From Aquanectria penicillioides (Eukaryota; Ascomycota; Sordariomycetes; Hypocreales; Nectriaceae): DNA of 64,000 bases. Positions within the stretch are counted from its first letter, which is position 1, and the number at the start of each line of letters is the position of its first letter. The DNA is taken from contig PYIU01000001.1 of assembly GCA_003415625.1 (NCBI GenBank), positions 7,194,210-7,258,209 on the forward strand, read 5' to 3'. The notes beneath the pieces were generated by a model that did no database searches, was not told the DNA's origin, and saw only the letters and a list, made by a program, of their open reading frames with translations. Positions 23,265 through 36,782 of this stretch are shown in pieces. A program made the translations under genes and the position numbers.

Positions 23265-24812
23265 GCGAGTCGGCCCGACAATGGGAGACGCATTGAGCGC
23301 CTCGAGAGCGTGAGGGAATCGTGGGAATAGCCACAATGTCATGATCGGTTGGGGGAGCTGTCCTGGAAGAGGAAAGGGGGTCGTTGCTGCAACATCTAGA
23401 GCAGAAACTACAGCGAAACCCCCGCCACCAGCCAACCAAACAACCACAACACAACACCCTTGGAACTGGGCCCCAAGAGCCAGTAATTGGAAGGGAAAGA
23501 GAGAAGGGGGCGGCCATGGAGTGATGAGGAAACCTTGTTTTTGATACCTTATTGTCAGGGCCACGGACTTTATGTTTTGAGTACTCGGAGCAAATGGAAA
23601 TAAATGTGATTAGAAGTCTGCAAAATATTTGACAAATGCATTTACAACAAATGGGGAGAAGAAGGAAAGAAGACGAAATGTCATTTTTTCATTCTTTCTT
23701 TTTTTTTTCACAGTTCATACTCTGCCATGGTTGTGCACGTCTCTTGAGTCGCTGTGTGTCTGTGCATCTGTCTGTGTATTTGTCGTATTATGGACCCAGT
23801 ACGCTTGTTCTCCCGCGGGTGTTTCGCTCTTGGCACCATTTCCACTTCTTGAGACAAAGCAAAAACAAAAGAAGCAAACGAAGAACGAGATACGAAGAAA
23901 TCTGTTGAAGTTTCCTTTTCCCCCTAGTTGTGGTTTGGGCGGTCGTGAGTGAGTGAGTGAGTGTCTTTTATAAGCTGCAGAGTTGCGGTTTGGTTGGCAC
24001 TTTATTGGACAGATTTTTTTTTGTTGTGTGCAGAAAGGAAGGCCAGAGGCGGACTTGACATCCAGCACGCTAAAACGGCAAAAATGGGGTGCGAGTGTAC
24101 GCAGTTGTGCGAATACACGGTTGTGTAGTAGAGGCGACATGACTCCTTATACCATCACCGAGCCCTAGGAGTTTACTGCAGGATTTAAATAGACCGGTTG
24201 CCTCGCATTGTCTCCTCGTTCGCAATTCCGCTCATCGACACATCACAAGATCGGAGGCATCACAGCGTCACATAACAAAAATGCATAGGCACACGGCATG
24301 TGCTTCGTCTCACAGAAGTGCAGTTCACATTCCACGGGTCCTCTCAGGGACCCTTTCATGCTTATTATCCGATACTCGAACAAAATTCCTTCGGTGACGA
24401 CCGCGGCAATGCACACGCTGGTCCGCCTTCGCGTTCGCTTCCATTCGCTTTCCGTTGCCAATGGTCCTTATTCCCCCGTCGCACACTGAAAAAAAAAAGG
24501 CTGGAACCTATGTAGACCTGCCTTTGCCTTTGCCTCTGCCTTTGCACTCGAGTCCATCATCGTCCGTCCTGGTTCCCCTCCTTAGCGTCCCATGCATAGT
24601 CTGTCCCGAAACTCCACATTGCCCTCGCGGTCGGGGCTGGGTCTGGGCGGGATTTCACAGCGCTGGCTACGTGCAGTCAATGGACGGTCACTGAGGGTCG
24701 TCGATCGGCGGTCTGGTGTGGTGCTGCCGAAGACGCCGGTTGGGTCGAACATTGACCTCCGTTCGGATGGGCTGTTGCTCCCGGTTCGCTCACTCCCCTC
24801 GCTCGGAACTCC
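23265..24812. other. Interval between converging genes
   Basis: 3' flanks of the Cys-rich membrane gene and of nst1. GTGA repeats lie at 23945-23962. No gene is supported. Confidence 0.5.
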
Positions 24813-27800
24813 CTAGATTCCTCGCAGAGAAGCATGGCCCGTCAGGGGGCTGCCAATCTCGCCAGGCGCTCCCACAGCTCGATACTGAGGGTTGAACCCG
24901 TCGTTCGGGTCTGGTACCCACCGCACCGTGTGCTTGCCGGGGCCAGCTATATCTCGCTTTACGTCAAAGACACCACCTCCGTTGGAGAGGCTTCCTTCAG
25001 TGTCGCAGAGATTTAGCAGATCCTGTTCCGCGAGGCTCTGGTCGCCGGTTTGGGCGTCAATGTGAGCCTTGATGGCGCCGAGTGCAATGTATCCTTCCGA
25101 ATCGCCCGACCCGGCCAGTTCCTTGCAGGCCTGACAGAGCATAAGACGAACAGCCACATGGCGTGGTTGAGCGGGTGCCCGAATGGAGCTCAACACAGGA
25201 CCGGGTGATCCCATGCCGAAACCGGGAGGCACACTCGGAGCTCCCCAGCCAGGGTTGCCAAATCCAGGTGGAGGAAACGGGTGTGCGCCTCCAGCTGGAG
25301 GTCCCCACGGGTTGTGAGCCATGGGAAAACCGGCATCCATAAAAGGGCTGGCCGGGAATCCGCCTCGAGGTCCGGGAGGTTGGGTGCGTAGGCTTCCGGG
25401 GTTGATGTCGGCGTCCAGGGGATCGTCGTCTTCGAGGAGCGCCCTGCTTCCTAAATGCGTCGTTTCATCGTCCAGGTCGTGAGATCGTCCGTGGTTGACG
25501 CTTCCAGGTCTACCGATAGGCGCGGGTCGTCCAATGGGCTGCGTGGAGCTTCCAGGTGGCCCGTCAAAGGCTCCGGAGCTCTGGCGCGTGTGAGAAGGTG
25601 GTGGTCCGTCCTTGGGCAGGGGAAATCCTCCGCCCATTCCAAACTGATCGCCACCTTGGGAGAATCCTGGGGGCGGCAAAGGCACTGGGGGAATCCTCGG
25701 GCACCCGGGGGTCCGTTGATACCTGGAGGGGGCATCATCATGTTCGGGCCCGGCCTGAAACCCGGAGGGAAAATAGGGTCGTGAGGCATGCGGCTGGGGA
25801 AGCCTGGTGGAGGGGGGTGATGTGCGAGTCCTGGAGGTGGTTGCATTCCCATGGGAGGAATCTGGAAAGGGGCTGATTGCCCAGGGAGTTTGTTCAGTCC
25901 ATTGGGAGGAGATACTGAGTGTGAGTGCTGAGACGTCGTGGCTATCGTGCTCGTGCTGCCTTTCCTCTGCTGGCCAATGGGTCCCGGGCTCATGTGAGCC
26001 GGTGTCATAGAATGCGGCGAAGGGTTTTGGCTCGTGGCCGATTGCGAAGTCGAAGAACTCGTCTGGCTCGCTTCCTGCTGCTGAGACGTGGTTCGAGGTC
26101 GGATAGGCGTCGGGGCCTTGGGGATCACCGGAGTAGCGACGGGTATCTTGGGCGAAGCGTAGCTCGCAGGGTTAGGAGGGTGCTGGGGGAGGACGGTGGG
26201 GATCGAGACGGGATGCTGCTGTCCGCGCTTGGGGAGTTGTAGGGGCTGACCTTGAGGAGTTTGACCTGCCGCCTTCTGTGCTGCCTTCTCCTCCTTGGCC
26301 CTCTCCTTGGCCTCCTTGGCCACCTGGGCTTCCCTCTGCGCCTTGGCCGCTCTGGCTTCCTTCTCCCGCTTGTCTCGTTCCTGCTTGTCCTTGCGCTCCT
26401 GTGCTTCACGCTCCTTTTGCTCGCGAGCATCCTTGTCCTTTTGTCGCTGCTCCTCCTTAAGCTTCTTCTCGCGCTCCTTGGCTTCGCGGGCCTTGCGCTC
26501 CTGCTCGGCCTGCTTGTCTCTCTGCTCCTGGAGCCGTCGTTGCCGCTCGGCTTCCTTCCGTAGCCGGGCGTCTTCTTCGGCCTTCTTCTGCGATTCCTTC
26601 TGCTTTCGTTTCTCTTCGGCTTTCTGCTTCTGTTCAGCGATTCGTTGCCTCTCGGCTTCTAGTCGAGCTGCCTCTTGAGCGGCTTTCTCGGCCTCTTTCC
26701 GGGCCTTCTCTTCCGCTAGAGCTTGCTTCTTCTGGGCCGCCTTATCCTTCTTCTTCTGGGCGTTCTTGGCCTTCTTGGCCTTCTGCTCGTCGACTTGCCG
26801 ACTCTCTTCTTCTAGTTCTTCCAGGAGTCTTTCCTGGCGTTCCTTGGCGACTTTTTCCTTGTACGCTGAGAGAACTCGTTGTTCAAACATCCGTGCGGCG
26901 AATATCTGGAACATACGGCGGCCTTCTTCCATTCGTTGCTCCTCCGTCATTTGGTCCTGGCAGCAGCACTCAGTATGGGTTTGGGACGGCATCATAGAGG
27001 GGTTCGAGTATACCTCTTCGTCCTCATACTCCTCGTCTTGACTATCGTCATAGTCTTCCTCGTCGTCCTCGTCGTCGTCATATTCGTCGTCTTCGGGAGG
27101 AGAGTGACTATGAGGATTGGAGTATGAGCCGTTGGGATGACCGTAGCCGCGGGAGAAGTGCTCGCGGGCGTCTTCCTCCCTGGCCATCCGACGTTCTGCC
27201 AGCTGCTCCATCATCTCGATGAATCGCTTGCCGTCGTTCTTCAGTAGGTCATCCGCCACGGTGAGAATGCCGCCTAAGTCCATGTTACCATATCTGTGGA
27301 GAAGTGATTCAAGAAGCTGCGTACCCTTGACTTGCAGGCTGTTGCCAAACGTCAAGAAATCGGCCACATCTCGATCGTGAGAGCTGTGGAATTCTTCGGG
27401 GGGTTCGTCGTCACTATAATCATCGTCCTCCACCTCGTCTTCGCTATAGACCTCTTCCAGTTCGTCGTCGTCGTCGTCGTCGTCGCCGACGTGTTCCACT
27501 ATTCGGCCGCGGGATGGTGGTTGGTTTGCGTAGCTCGACGGTAGCCCTCGGGGTGGTGGAAGCATGGGCGGGCCCTCGCCTTGGTTGGCGAATTGCTCCA
27601 GTTCGAGGTAGTAGGCGTCATACAGGCCTTCTAACTCCTCCTCTATCGCAGTTCGCTTCCGGCCACAGACGGTGCAGCTGCACGTGTGCTTCTGCTGCTC
27701 CTTCATCTTCTTCAGGACGGCGTCCTTCTCCACCTTTACCAACGACTTCCGTTCGTCCTCGCCCAGACCAAGCCAGAACTCTTTGATGCGTTCGCGCTCC

Positions 27801-28387
27801 TCCTGGTTGCTCGTGCTCCAGATCTTGTCGCGAGACATGCTCGAGAGGCGGGCCCCCTTGGGAGGTTGCGATTGGGGATTAGAAGCTGCCATGACAGGTG
27901 ACGCAATGTCGCTGCTGGGCCCGGCGTTCTTTTTCTTCTTCTTCCGGTTCTTCTTTTTGCTGGACGTTGACGGGGGATGACCATTCGTCGTCGGCGCGGG
28001 TTGGCTTTCTCCGAAGACATCATCCGCATCGTCGTCGCTGGCAACAATTTCCTGGTCGTCAGCGGGGCCGGTGGCCGAGGGCTTTCCGGGGCCTGAAACC
28101 GCGTCTGCGTGGCCATTCGCGGCCTGCTCGGCGGCGGCCTTGGCAGCAGCCTTTTGCCTACGCTTCTGCTTCTTCCGGTTCACGGCGGGAGCAGGCTCGT
28201 TGCTGGAGATGGGCTCTGGTGGGGGTGCGCTGGGCTTGGTGGTTGTGGGGGTGGAGGGTTGGGACGACTCGGAAGGGGTGCCCTTGGGGACGGTGATGAA
28301 CTTTGAGCCATCCTTGTTTGTGTATTTGGCGGTGTTCCTTGGCGATGCCGGCGAAGAGGCTGCCGGTTTCTGGTTGTTGGCCGGCAT
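24813..28387 (-). CDS. nst1: Stress response protein Nst1 (apparent one-base frameshift near the 3' end)
   Basis: Start ATG 28387. In order: a Ser/Pro/Thr-rich N-terminus ([16 protein letters not shown]), a Lys-rich patch ([10 protein letters not shown]), the conserved Nst1 block ([19 protein letters not shown], then [20 protein letters not shown] and [16 protein letters not shown]), acidic tracts, [20 protein letters not shown], a long charged coiled coil of KE/ER/AK repeats (about residues 500-720) and a Pro/Gly-rich C-terminus. Nst1 is a negative regulator of salt tolerance in yeast. The frame used from 28387 runs through RGFPQ and then loses coding character near 25690. The authentic C-terminus ([19 protein letters not shown] ... 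to stop 24813) is one frame away. One extra C in the five-C run (G run on plus, 25687-25691) gives [13 protein letters not shown] 38-nt GTATC...CAG intron would also restore the frame but is very short. Confidence 0.93.
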
Positions 28388-31300
28388 CGTGGGTTACGGG
28401 GCGAGGGCAGTCGAGGGCATGAAGAGGCGGCGCGCAACACGTGTCTGGCGAGTCGGAGAGGGAGGGGGGAGGGAGTCTAGAAGTAGCTGGGGGGGTCAGC
28501 ACGTTGCCAGGTCGGGGCTGCGCAGAGCAGGACGAGGCAGTGACGGTTGACGGTTCGAGAGGCGGCAGCGGACGAGTACGAGGTGCGAGTTACCGTTGAT
28601 GGTGGAGGGTCTGGGGCGGCTCAAAATGAGGCACTCACAGTCGGCAGGCCAGGTCAGGGTTAGGTCAGCGATGACGCCTGCGGGGAGGGGGCCCAGGCCC
28701 GGGTTCGATCAGGTGCTCCGGGGGCGTTCGCGGGTTCGGATCGGGGCCCGGGGGGATGTTGCGGAGGGAGGATACGAGCCGGCACGTCTTTGTCGGAGGA
28801 TTAGAGGATGCTCGAAGGCTCAAAGACAAGCGATGGAAGTCACTCTTCGGTGGAGTTACATGGCACCTGTACTTTCGCATGCAGCCGAACGAGGGCGTGC
28901 ACTGTGAAGCCAGGAAAAACTGGGTCCGCTCCGTCAATCAGATTTCGTGCCTGAGTGCGGAAGCCGTCGTGTGACTTAGCACGTGACCAAGCCCGCCAAC
29001 GTCTCCCGCGTTTGTGCCTTAGGCAAGTGGGGTAGCTGCGAAATCTAGAGTGCCCTAGAGGCAGGAGCACGCCCCTAGGGGTACTGCGCGTAGGTGGCCA
29101 GTGGCCTGGAGGAGGCCCGGGGAGCGACTTCCCCCTCTAACCTAACACACACACCTTGATGTCAACGGCTGGCCCAGCAGGGTTTAGGTCCTCTGCCCAA
29201 TCTAATTACCCTAGACTCGATCGATCCACGGTCGCGGGTTTTCCGTCTGCCTTCTGGAAACACGCATGCCACACTGGGGAATGGGGAAACGGTTGCATCT
29301 CGCCTCGCATCTGGGTGGTTTGGTTCCCTGTTCCAGCAGGAGAGTGCGACTTTGGCCAAATACGAGTCGCTGCCCGTTCAATTTCTGCGCAGGAGGTTCT
29401 GCGGCCGTGGATGTTTAGCTGTGGCAATCCACCTGCGTCGGAGTGTCTTGCTTGCTCCTCTCCCGGCCCATTGCGATCATTGTTGCGCCAGTGCGCGGGA
29501 GTCCTTTTCGTGGTGGCGTCCCGCCGTCATGTCCTTCTGCGTGCGTCTCTGGCATTCTGTGGACACCTGGACACCTACGGAGTACTTACGCATAGGTGGG
29601 CATTGTTCAAATTAATTTACAACCCGGCATTTGAGTCAATTATGAGCCGGAGCAAATTAAATCCATCGCGGGCCCAAGGCAGACAGACACATGTGGGTTG
29701 TCCAACAGCTTCATTTCATCTCGTTGGAGCTGTTTGGTGGCCCTCGCGCCCAGCTGCGTTTCAGCCCAATTGCTGGTTACAGGGCTTAGAGTGGGCCAAG
29801 GACCGCACCAGAGAGTCCTCCAGGACGACGACGGTAGTGTGCATCCTTCTGGGGTACCTATCTTTCCTACGAAGTGTGACGTCTAGGGTGAAACGACCAA
29901 ACATTGGTGGCATTTTAACCGAATGGTGGAGTGGATTGTGATCTTCATCACTCATGATGATGTGCAGCAAGCAATCTCTCTTTCAGGACAAACCCGCCGC
30001 CTGCGTGACGCAACTAGGGGAAATCCCAACATGGCACCTAGGCACCTTCATGTATACCTGCTTGCTTTGCTCATCACCCAGGCAGGGGGGCAGCAAGTGA
30101 GAGAGAAGGCATACATATGCGTAGGCTTGAAAAGAAAAGAAAAACACCCAATCTTATGTTGCACAAACAAGTGCCTATCCGCGTCACACAAGACCCTCCG
30201 AAACGAGATGTGCTGTTGGTCATGCTCCCCCCCTCTCTCACGTTGGACAAGAGCGGAGGAACGTGGCGATGGGTAACAACGACGTTGGGACGCTTCGGCT
30301 GATTGACCGTAGTGGGCAAACACCCCCAGGATGATCTGCGCAATTGTTGGTTTGTAGTGTGACCACATCGCACATCGCACATATTACAAACGAGATGTGT
30401 GAAGAGATAATGGAGCGTTCCACATCGGGCAAGAAAGGTGACCACATCGACGTGCAGTACAAACTCGATATTTCCCCAGTGGCCCTACGACCTCGGCTAG
30501 TGTCTGTTTATTAGGGTGAGTGTTCTGCTGGTTAAGCACTTTATGCACCGGCAAAACAATTTGCAGCCGGATGTGGTTGAGAGACTCAGTGATAAACGGT
30601 GGCGTTTCGGAGACAACCGAGCCTTGCTTAGAAGTTGAGCTGCATCAAGTAACATTGCAGTTGCTGCCCCAGGTTCAAGGACGCCTTGGCAGTAAGCAAA
30701 GAAAACTCCTTGGACAGCGCTGTCTCGTGCAGCAAAGAACTGAGAGCACACGGAGAAGCTAGCAAAAGAAGAAAGGAGAACAAAAGCAATGTCCAAGCAG
30801 GCAATAAGCGGGAACCAGTTTTGCTTGGGGAATTGAATTGATGCGAAGCCTGAAGTTCTCATCATGGCTACCTGCTATTGGACAAGAACCCTGGACAAGT
30901 CCCTGGTTGTGGAGGAAACCCGGCCAGGCTGGAGTCGGCCGGAATGTCTGCAATCGGGACCGACAATTGATCGATATCGGAGGCAGCCGTCCAAGGGTCT
31001 CGCGGGAGCCAATGCATAGACATGGTCAATACGACGGAAAGCAGCTCGATTGATGTCATTGACGTTCACACGAGCTGCGCGAGAGCCACAGGTCCCACTC
31101 GTAGACACAGACAGAACCGAGAATGGCTCGATATTGTGTATTCCAAGACAATCGACCGACGGTGAACGACTGGCTCTGGTCTTACCGGCCTGTGCGTGTG
31201 CGTGTGCGGCCTGGGTTACGTCGTAGTTCGTCCTGGACAATCCTGGTCCTTGACCCGGGCCCGAGAGCTCCTTATTTTAGCTTCTGCTCACTTGGTTGGT

Positions 31301-34300
31301 GTCTGTTTTTCGGATGCATGAGCACAGCCTCACAGGGCCCGGCGACGCTAGCGACAGATGGAGATGGATGACACGATGGCGGCGCGCACCAGCTTGGGAG
31401 AGACTGCTCCCCAGCAAGCACGCGCCGCGCGATGATCCTCTGTGCTGATGGGTAACAGTGAGAGAGGAGAAGACGAAGAAAAATGCCGGAAACGGACAGT
31501 TTTGGGGAGCTACCACTTTTTTTCCCTCTCTTTCTCTCCCCCGGTTTGGCGCGGGTTTCTGCCGGGGGGGGTTGACAGGCAAGGAGGCCAGCCAGGTTAG
31601 CAGCCCTAGAATGAGGTGCATACATATGGTAGCAGCTAAGCCATGTGTCATCGGGGAGGATGTCATGGGGAAACTATTGATGACTGCGCTGTTGGTCAGG
31701 TTAAGAACTAAGCGCACGAAGCCGTGAGAAGCAGCGAGAACGGACAGGACAAGGTGGTGGCATGTTTCTCGCCGGGCAGCGAGCCCACTCTCGGCCGTCG
31801 ACGTGTGAGACTTTATGCGACGAGCCCAAACAGAGCCATATCCATTGCTCCGTGATTGGGCCCTGCGGTCTCGTGTGCGTTGTGTTGTAGAATGTCATGT
31901 CGTGTAGTGCTCTGGGCGTGGAGTGAGCTGGCCGATGACGACAGAGCCTTTTCTCTCATGCGATTCCGTAGCTGCCGACGCGTTATGTAATTGGGCGCCG
32001 GGATCAATGCAAAAAATTGACGAGAGAAACCAGGCCAACAAGCAAGGAATCACGATGAGACGAGACGATAAAATATGACGAAGGGGACGAAAGCATGTGT
32101 GTTTTTTTTTTTTTTTTTTTTTTGCGGTGGATGTCTCCATCTCAGCATGTGGGTAGGTTAGCTGGTTAGGTTAGTAGCTCATAGCAACGAGAAACGACGG
32201 CAAACCGGCACATGCTCATCAATGCGATGGATTTCACAAGCACCGATAAGCTGTGCAGAAGCACCAAGGATTTTACTACGTTGCAGCTCACGGAGCTCCG
32301 TGACACCCTGGGCATTGGGTTCGTTTTTTTTTTCTTGCCATGAGCCGGGTGGGTGGTATTGTTCATGGATTTTGATCGATGGCCAGAAAAAAAAAAGCCG
32401 TCTGAATCCACCTCGTTGATGCGATGGGAGATCTGTACCGCGAGGGCCCCGTCAACAGTATCGGTAGTAGACCACCCACGCACCCATGTCATTGTCTGCT
32501 TTTGGAGGGACGCGATCCATGCGGTCCATGCGATTTCAACTATGTAGGGCCCCTATGCCAAACCAGGCGAGCAATAGAGTTTGGTAAAGACCCAGAAGCC
32601 TGCTTCGTTGCTGAATGAGGAAAGGCAGCAAGGGGAAAGAGTTGCGATTGTTTCTTTTTCTGGATCTTTGGTGTGTATCATGGTCATCTCTATTCGTAGA
32701 ATCCGCTAAGCAGCGTTGTTGATCTGCGAGGCACACCCGAGTTCAGGGGAGAAACAACCCTGGAACCATGAGAGAGAGAGAGAGACAGAGACGGAGACGT
32801 GAAGAAACCTTGCTCGTGCTCGGAACCGAATCCGTCTGGACCAACAAACACAATGTGCAATCATTAACTATTGTTTCCATTCATAGAGCTGCCGCTATAC
32901 TGCCTCCCTCTAGCGCGCTCTCCCCATCTCCCCATCTCACTAAGTTACCGAAGGTTTGGACTTGTCCCGTTTCTTGCTGCGCTGAGGTACGTTTGAACGT
33001 ACGGAATGTCTCCAAGGCCGTTGTCAGCCTCCACCAGAACCCATCCGCCTCCGCCGCCGCCGCCGCCGCCACTGACACTACGCCCCCCACTGCCCGGCAG
33101 CTGCTACGCCTCCCGAGCTCTACAACGTCGCGCTGCAGCTCATTGCTGAGGCGCTCTCTGGCCTCGTTGCAACGAACCACTCGCAGAGTCAATTGCAACA
33201 ACCACTGCCTTCTGACGGCGCTCACTGCCACTGCCCCCCGAGCCGAAAGGGCTGATGCAGGTCCGAGCCGGACACGGAGGACAGGTCCTCGACAATAGCA
33301 TAACAATACCCACTCGCCCAGTCGCCAACTCCGGGGACACGCTGCTAAAAAAGTCCTCGGTTGCTCCACCATCCACTTGTGGCCCCCCCGTCCCCCGTCC
33401 CCCGTTCCCCCCCCCCCTCCAATCCCCACTATAACCACCACTACCACCACCACTACCACCGCCCACCCGTCGTTCCCCGGCCTTTCTGCTGGCCCGCCTC
33501 GCAAAAACGCACCAAGACGCACCTAAACCGGCGTCTCAACCGCTGGAACCACCACCGCTGCAGCGCCAGCACGGTCAGTCAGCACGGTCAGTCAGCGCAC
33601 AGCGCACCGCTCACAGGGCTCACCAGGTACCTGAGCGCCCGCCAAGCACCCGCCCGACTACCAGCTTCCAGGTAGCGCTGGACCTTACGGCGCCGCATTA
33701 CTGCACCGTCCATAATCCGCCAGTGCCCCCCCCCAATCGTCCAACGCCCATCACCCGTCCTAATCCCAAATCCACAAATCCACCACTCCACCAAAAAAGC
33801 ACCACCATCCCATCCCAGGCCCAGGCGATTCAGCCCAGCCCCAAAAAGCCCAGCTCGCCCACCCGTCAGTCCTCCGCTGAGGCAAAGTCCCAGTCGTGCT
33901 CGCAGTCCTTGTTCCTGTTTTCTTCCCCCCGCAACAATCAAACCAGACAAACCAGACCAGGAAAATACGCCATTTCACCTACCAACTCCGACGCCGAACT
34001 TGACCGGTCCCTCTCCTCTCTGCCGCCCGACCCCGTCCTCGTCCAAGTCCTACGCCTTCCAGCTCGTATTCCCATTCCATTTAAAAGCCCTTTCTTCCGT
34101 TCTCCTCCAACCACTCCGTCCCTCCGTCCCACCGCCCCGGCCTGGATCGTATTCGCTACGCGCGCGGTCCGACGTCCCTGCTGCGGCTGCTCCCCATCCC
34201 CATCTCCATCTCCATCTCTACCCGTTGCCTCCAAACTCCAACTCCAAACTCGGCTCCCTCCAAGCCCAATCCACCCTCGAGACGACCAAATAGGGGCCGC

Positions 34301-34558
34301 TCCGACGACGTCCTCCCACTCACGACCGACCTGACTCCTAATCCATACCTATTTACGACCTAACTCCGCCCTCTACGATTTGTCTCCCGCCTGCCGTCCT
34401 TCGTCGTCAACCGAGAGCCACACTTAGGGGGGATCTGTCCATCCTAGCATCTTTTGGGGGTTGTTTTCTCCGGCAGACGACCAAATCAAAACAAACCTCG
34501 CCACCACCTCCCATTGCCTTCGGTCGATACCGCTCGCTGTCAGAGCACACGATTCATC
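28388..34558. other. Long gene-poor interval between divergent nst1 and rho2
   Basis: About 6.2 kb. Long open frames (29156-29941, 33723-34334) have no domain and look like chance or CT-rich leader sequence. A run of 22 T is at 32102-32123 and AGAGAG at 32768-32782. From about 33330 to 34550 the plus strand is strongly C-rich, consistent with a long rho2 leader, possibly with introns. No RNA gene was recognised. Confidence 0.5.
32102..32123 (+). repeat. Homopolymer T22
   Basis: Twenty-two consecutive T. Confidence 0.9.
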
Positions 34559-35535
34559 ATGAGCGCAAATCCTCAGAACGTTATTCGCAGGTACGGCCCC
34601 TCTACAAGTTCGTCCACGGTCCCCAAAGGATTGCATCTTCATGTCTCGCCCACCCATGCCCGTCCCACCTCCGCCTCGCTGCTTCGTACCCGCCTCGTCG
34701 CTTCGCTGGTTTAACGATAGCTTTGGCCTAGTAAGCTGATTTACTGACAATATACGTAGGAAGCTGGTTATTATTGGAGATGGTGCTTGCGGAAAGACCA
34801 GTCTGTTGAGCGTTTTCACGCTAGGATACTTCCCTACAGTAAGGCGCCCACTCCCCCCTTCCAACCCTTTACCCTCCTAGATATCATCTTTTACTAACCC
34901 AACATCCTTTTCTTAGCATTATGTGAGTTGCATCATCATCTCTCGATACCGGCCGACGTTGTATTGACCTTAACTCTCCCCCCTTTTAGATTCCTACTGT
35001 TTTTGAAAACTACGTAACCGACTGTAGAGTGGACGGCAAGTCCGTCCAGCTCGCGCTGTGGGATACTGCCGGCCAGGAAGACTACGAACGATTACGGCCG
35101 CTTGCTTATTCGAAAGCACACGTTATTTTGGTTGGATTCTCTATTGACACGCCAGATTCCCTGGACAACGTGAAGCATAAGGTGCGGCTTGCCCGGCATG
35201 GCTGTGCCTGCAAATTATCCGGAAGCTGACGCGTTACTATTTAGTGGATCGAGGAAGCAACACGACTGTGCGCTGGCGTCCCCATCATCCTCGTCGGCCT
35301 CAAGAAGGACCTTCGAGAAGACCCAGTAGCCATCGAGGAGATGCGCAAAAAGTCGCTACGGTTCGTCTCGGAGCACGACGGCGAGGCCATTGCACGCGAC
35401 ATCGGCGCCAAGCGATATCTGGAGTGCTCAAGCTTGAGCGGCGAAGGCGTCGACGACGTATTCGAGGCTGCCACCCGCGCCGCCCTGCTGACCTTTGAGA
35501 AGGGCGAGGGCGGCGGCTGCTGCGTTGTTCTGTGA
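34559..35535 (+). CDS. rho2: Rho-family small GTPase, Rho2-like
   Basis: Five exons: 34559-34590, 34760-34838, 34917-34922, 34990-35181 and 35245-35535, giving 199 residues. The third exon is only 6 nt (His-Tyr) and is required to build [16 protein letters not shown] in switch I. The P-loop is GDGACGKTS (residues 17-25), the switch II motif [19 protein letters not shown], the base-recognition motif GLKKDL, and [10 protein letters not shown] forms the SAK-like loop. The tail GGGCCVVL ends in a CaaX box with terminal Leu, predicting geranylgeranylation, with an adjacent Cys for possible palmitoylation. Rho1 and Rho2 are close; HY in switch I and the Gly/Cys tail favour Rho2, which acts on cell-wall integrity and alpha-glucan synthesis. 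All splice sites are GT-AG and in phase, and no defect is seen. Confidence 0.93.
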
Positions 35536-36782
35536 AGCTTCCACCACTCCCGTCGCCGCATTACGAGCGGACCGATGCGACGCGAGGCGAATCCTCACCG
35601 GCAGAGCACGATTCCTCTCGACTTGCAGGAAGCTGCCACGCGTTGCAGCGCTGATCGTCAGACCTGATCCGGAAATGATACCCCATGCGCTCGCTCATCT
35701 TACACTTACACACACATCACTCTACATACATCAATCATCTCACAAACTCAACTGCACGTTTTATTTTTATTTATTTTTATATTTCATGTTCATCTCCATC
35801 TTGAATCATATGGAACCGGGTATGGATACGGATATAGAGGATTTCTTGCTCGGCGCTCACGGGGAGGAAAAGCATGCTTCACAACTCCCAGGCGGACCGA
35901 CGCTGAAGCTCAGGCAGGATTGGCTTTACCAGTCCACCCCAGCCCTCTCATCACCACCGGACCGCGTCCCTCCCACCACCAACTCATGTTTGGCGTTTTG
36001 ATTGACAGACATTCGTTTATTGGAAAGGCTTTCTGCAAAGAAGGAGGACTCATCGCCATCTACATGCCACCACACCGTCCAATTTTTTTTTACTACTCCA
36101 TTTATTCACTTTTTTGTGTCGGTTCAATGTCTCTTATTGTTTTTTACTTGGTTGTTATTATTAATCTGGCAAGCGAACTTTTATCTGCAGCGGATCAAAA
36201 GAAAAAAAGCGCGATGAGCAGAAGCGTCTTCACTCTCGATATGTATTAATACCGTGGGGTTCCCATAGAACGGCCCCCCCAGCCCGGTGCGTAACTGCCC
36301 GTGTGCTGGCGTTTTATTTCGAATGGGCCAAGAGGAGGAGGTGCAAGGTGGAATTTAAAAAGAAAAAAAGGAGGGTTGAGCGGAAAGAAGTCGCAGAAGA
36401 CATGAAGACATCAGAGATGTTTCTTTCTTTGGGAAATTGGTACAAGTAGCCGTCGTTTGGGTTTTAAAGTTGATACTTAATGAGAGTGATGATTTTCATG
36501 TTCAACGTGGCCAGCCTCTGGGACCAGCACCATCGTGAGACCGTTTCTGTGTTGGTTCTTTTGTACATGATTATGCTTTGCATTGGTGAACCTCGAGGGG
36601 CTTTTCAGTATTCTTGTTCTACACCCATCGTTACAAGGTCTTTTTCGCCGCCTATAATACAATTGATCAACTCCAACGCTTCACCATCCAGCCTTCCTGT
36701 GTACATTGTGCCATCTGGTTTCTGCAAAGTCCTTTCTTTACTTGTCTCTCTCTCTCTCTCATTCTCTCTCGTTGATCGCTTT
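35536..36782. other. Interval between converging genes
   Basis: 3' flanks of rho2 and mL40. No gene is supported; T- and A-rich tracts could be 3' UTR. Confidence 0.5.

Noticed and set aside
22674..23564. 296-codon minus frame over the Cys-rich membrane gene
   Set aside because: Antisense shadow of a well-supported coding exon with C-rich third positions.
29156..29941. 261-codon open frame on plus
   Set aside because: No domain, odd composition and no support from splice signals; likely chance in GC-balanced DNA.
33723..34334. 203-codon Pro/Ser/Thr-rich frame upstream of rho2
   Set aside because: C-rich leader sequence gives Pro/Ser codons in every frame; no folded segment.
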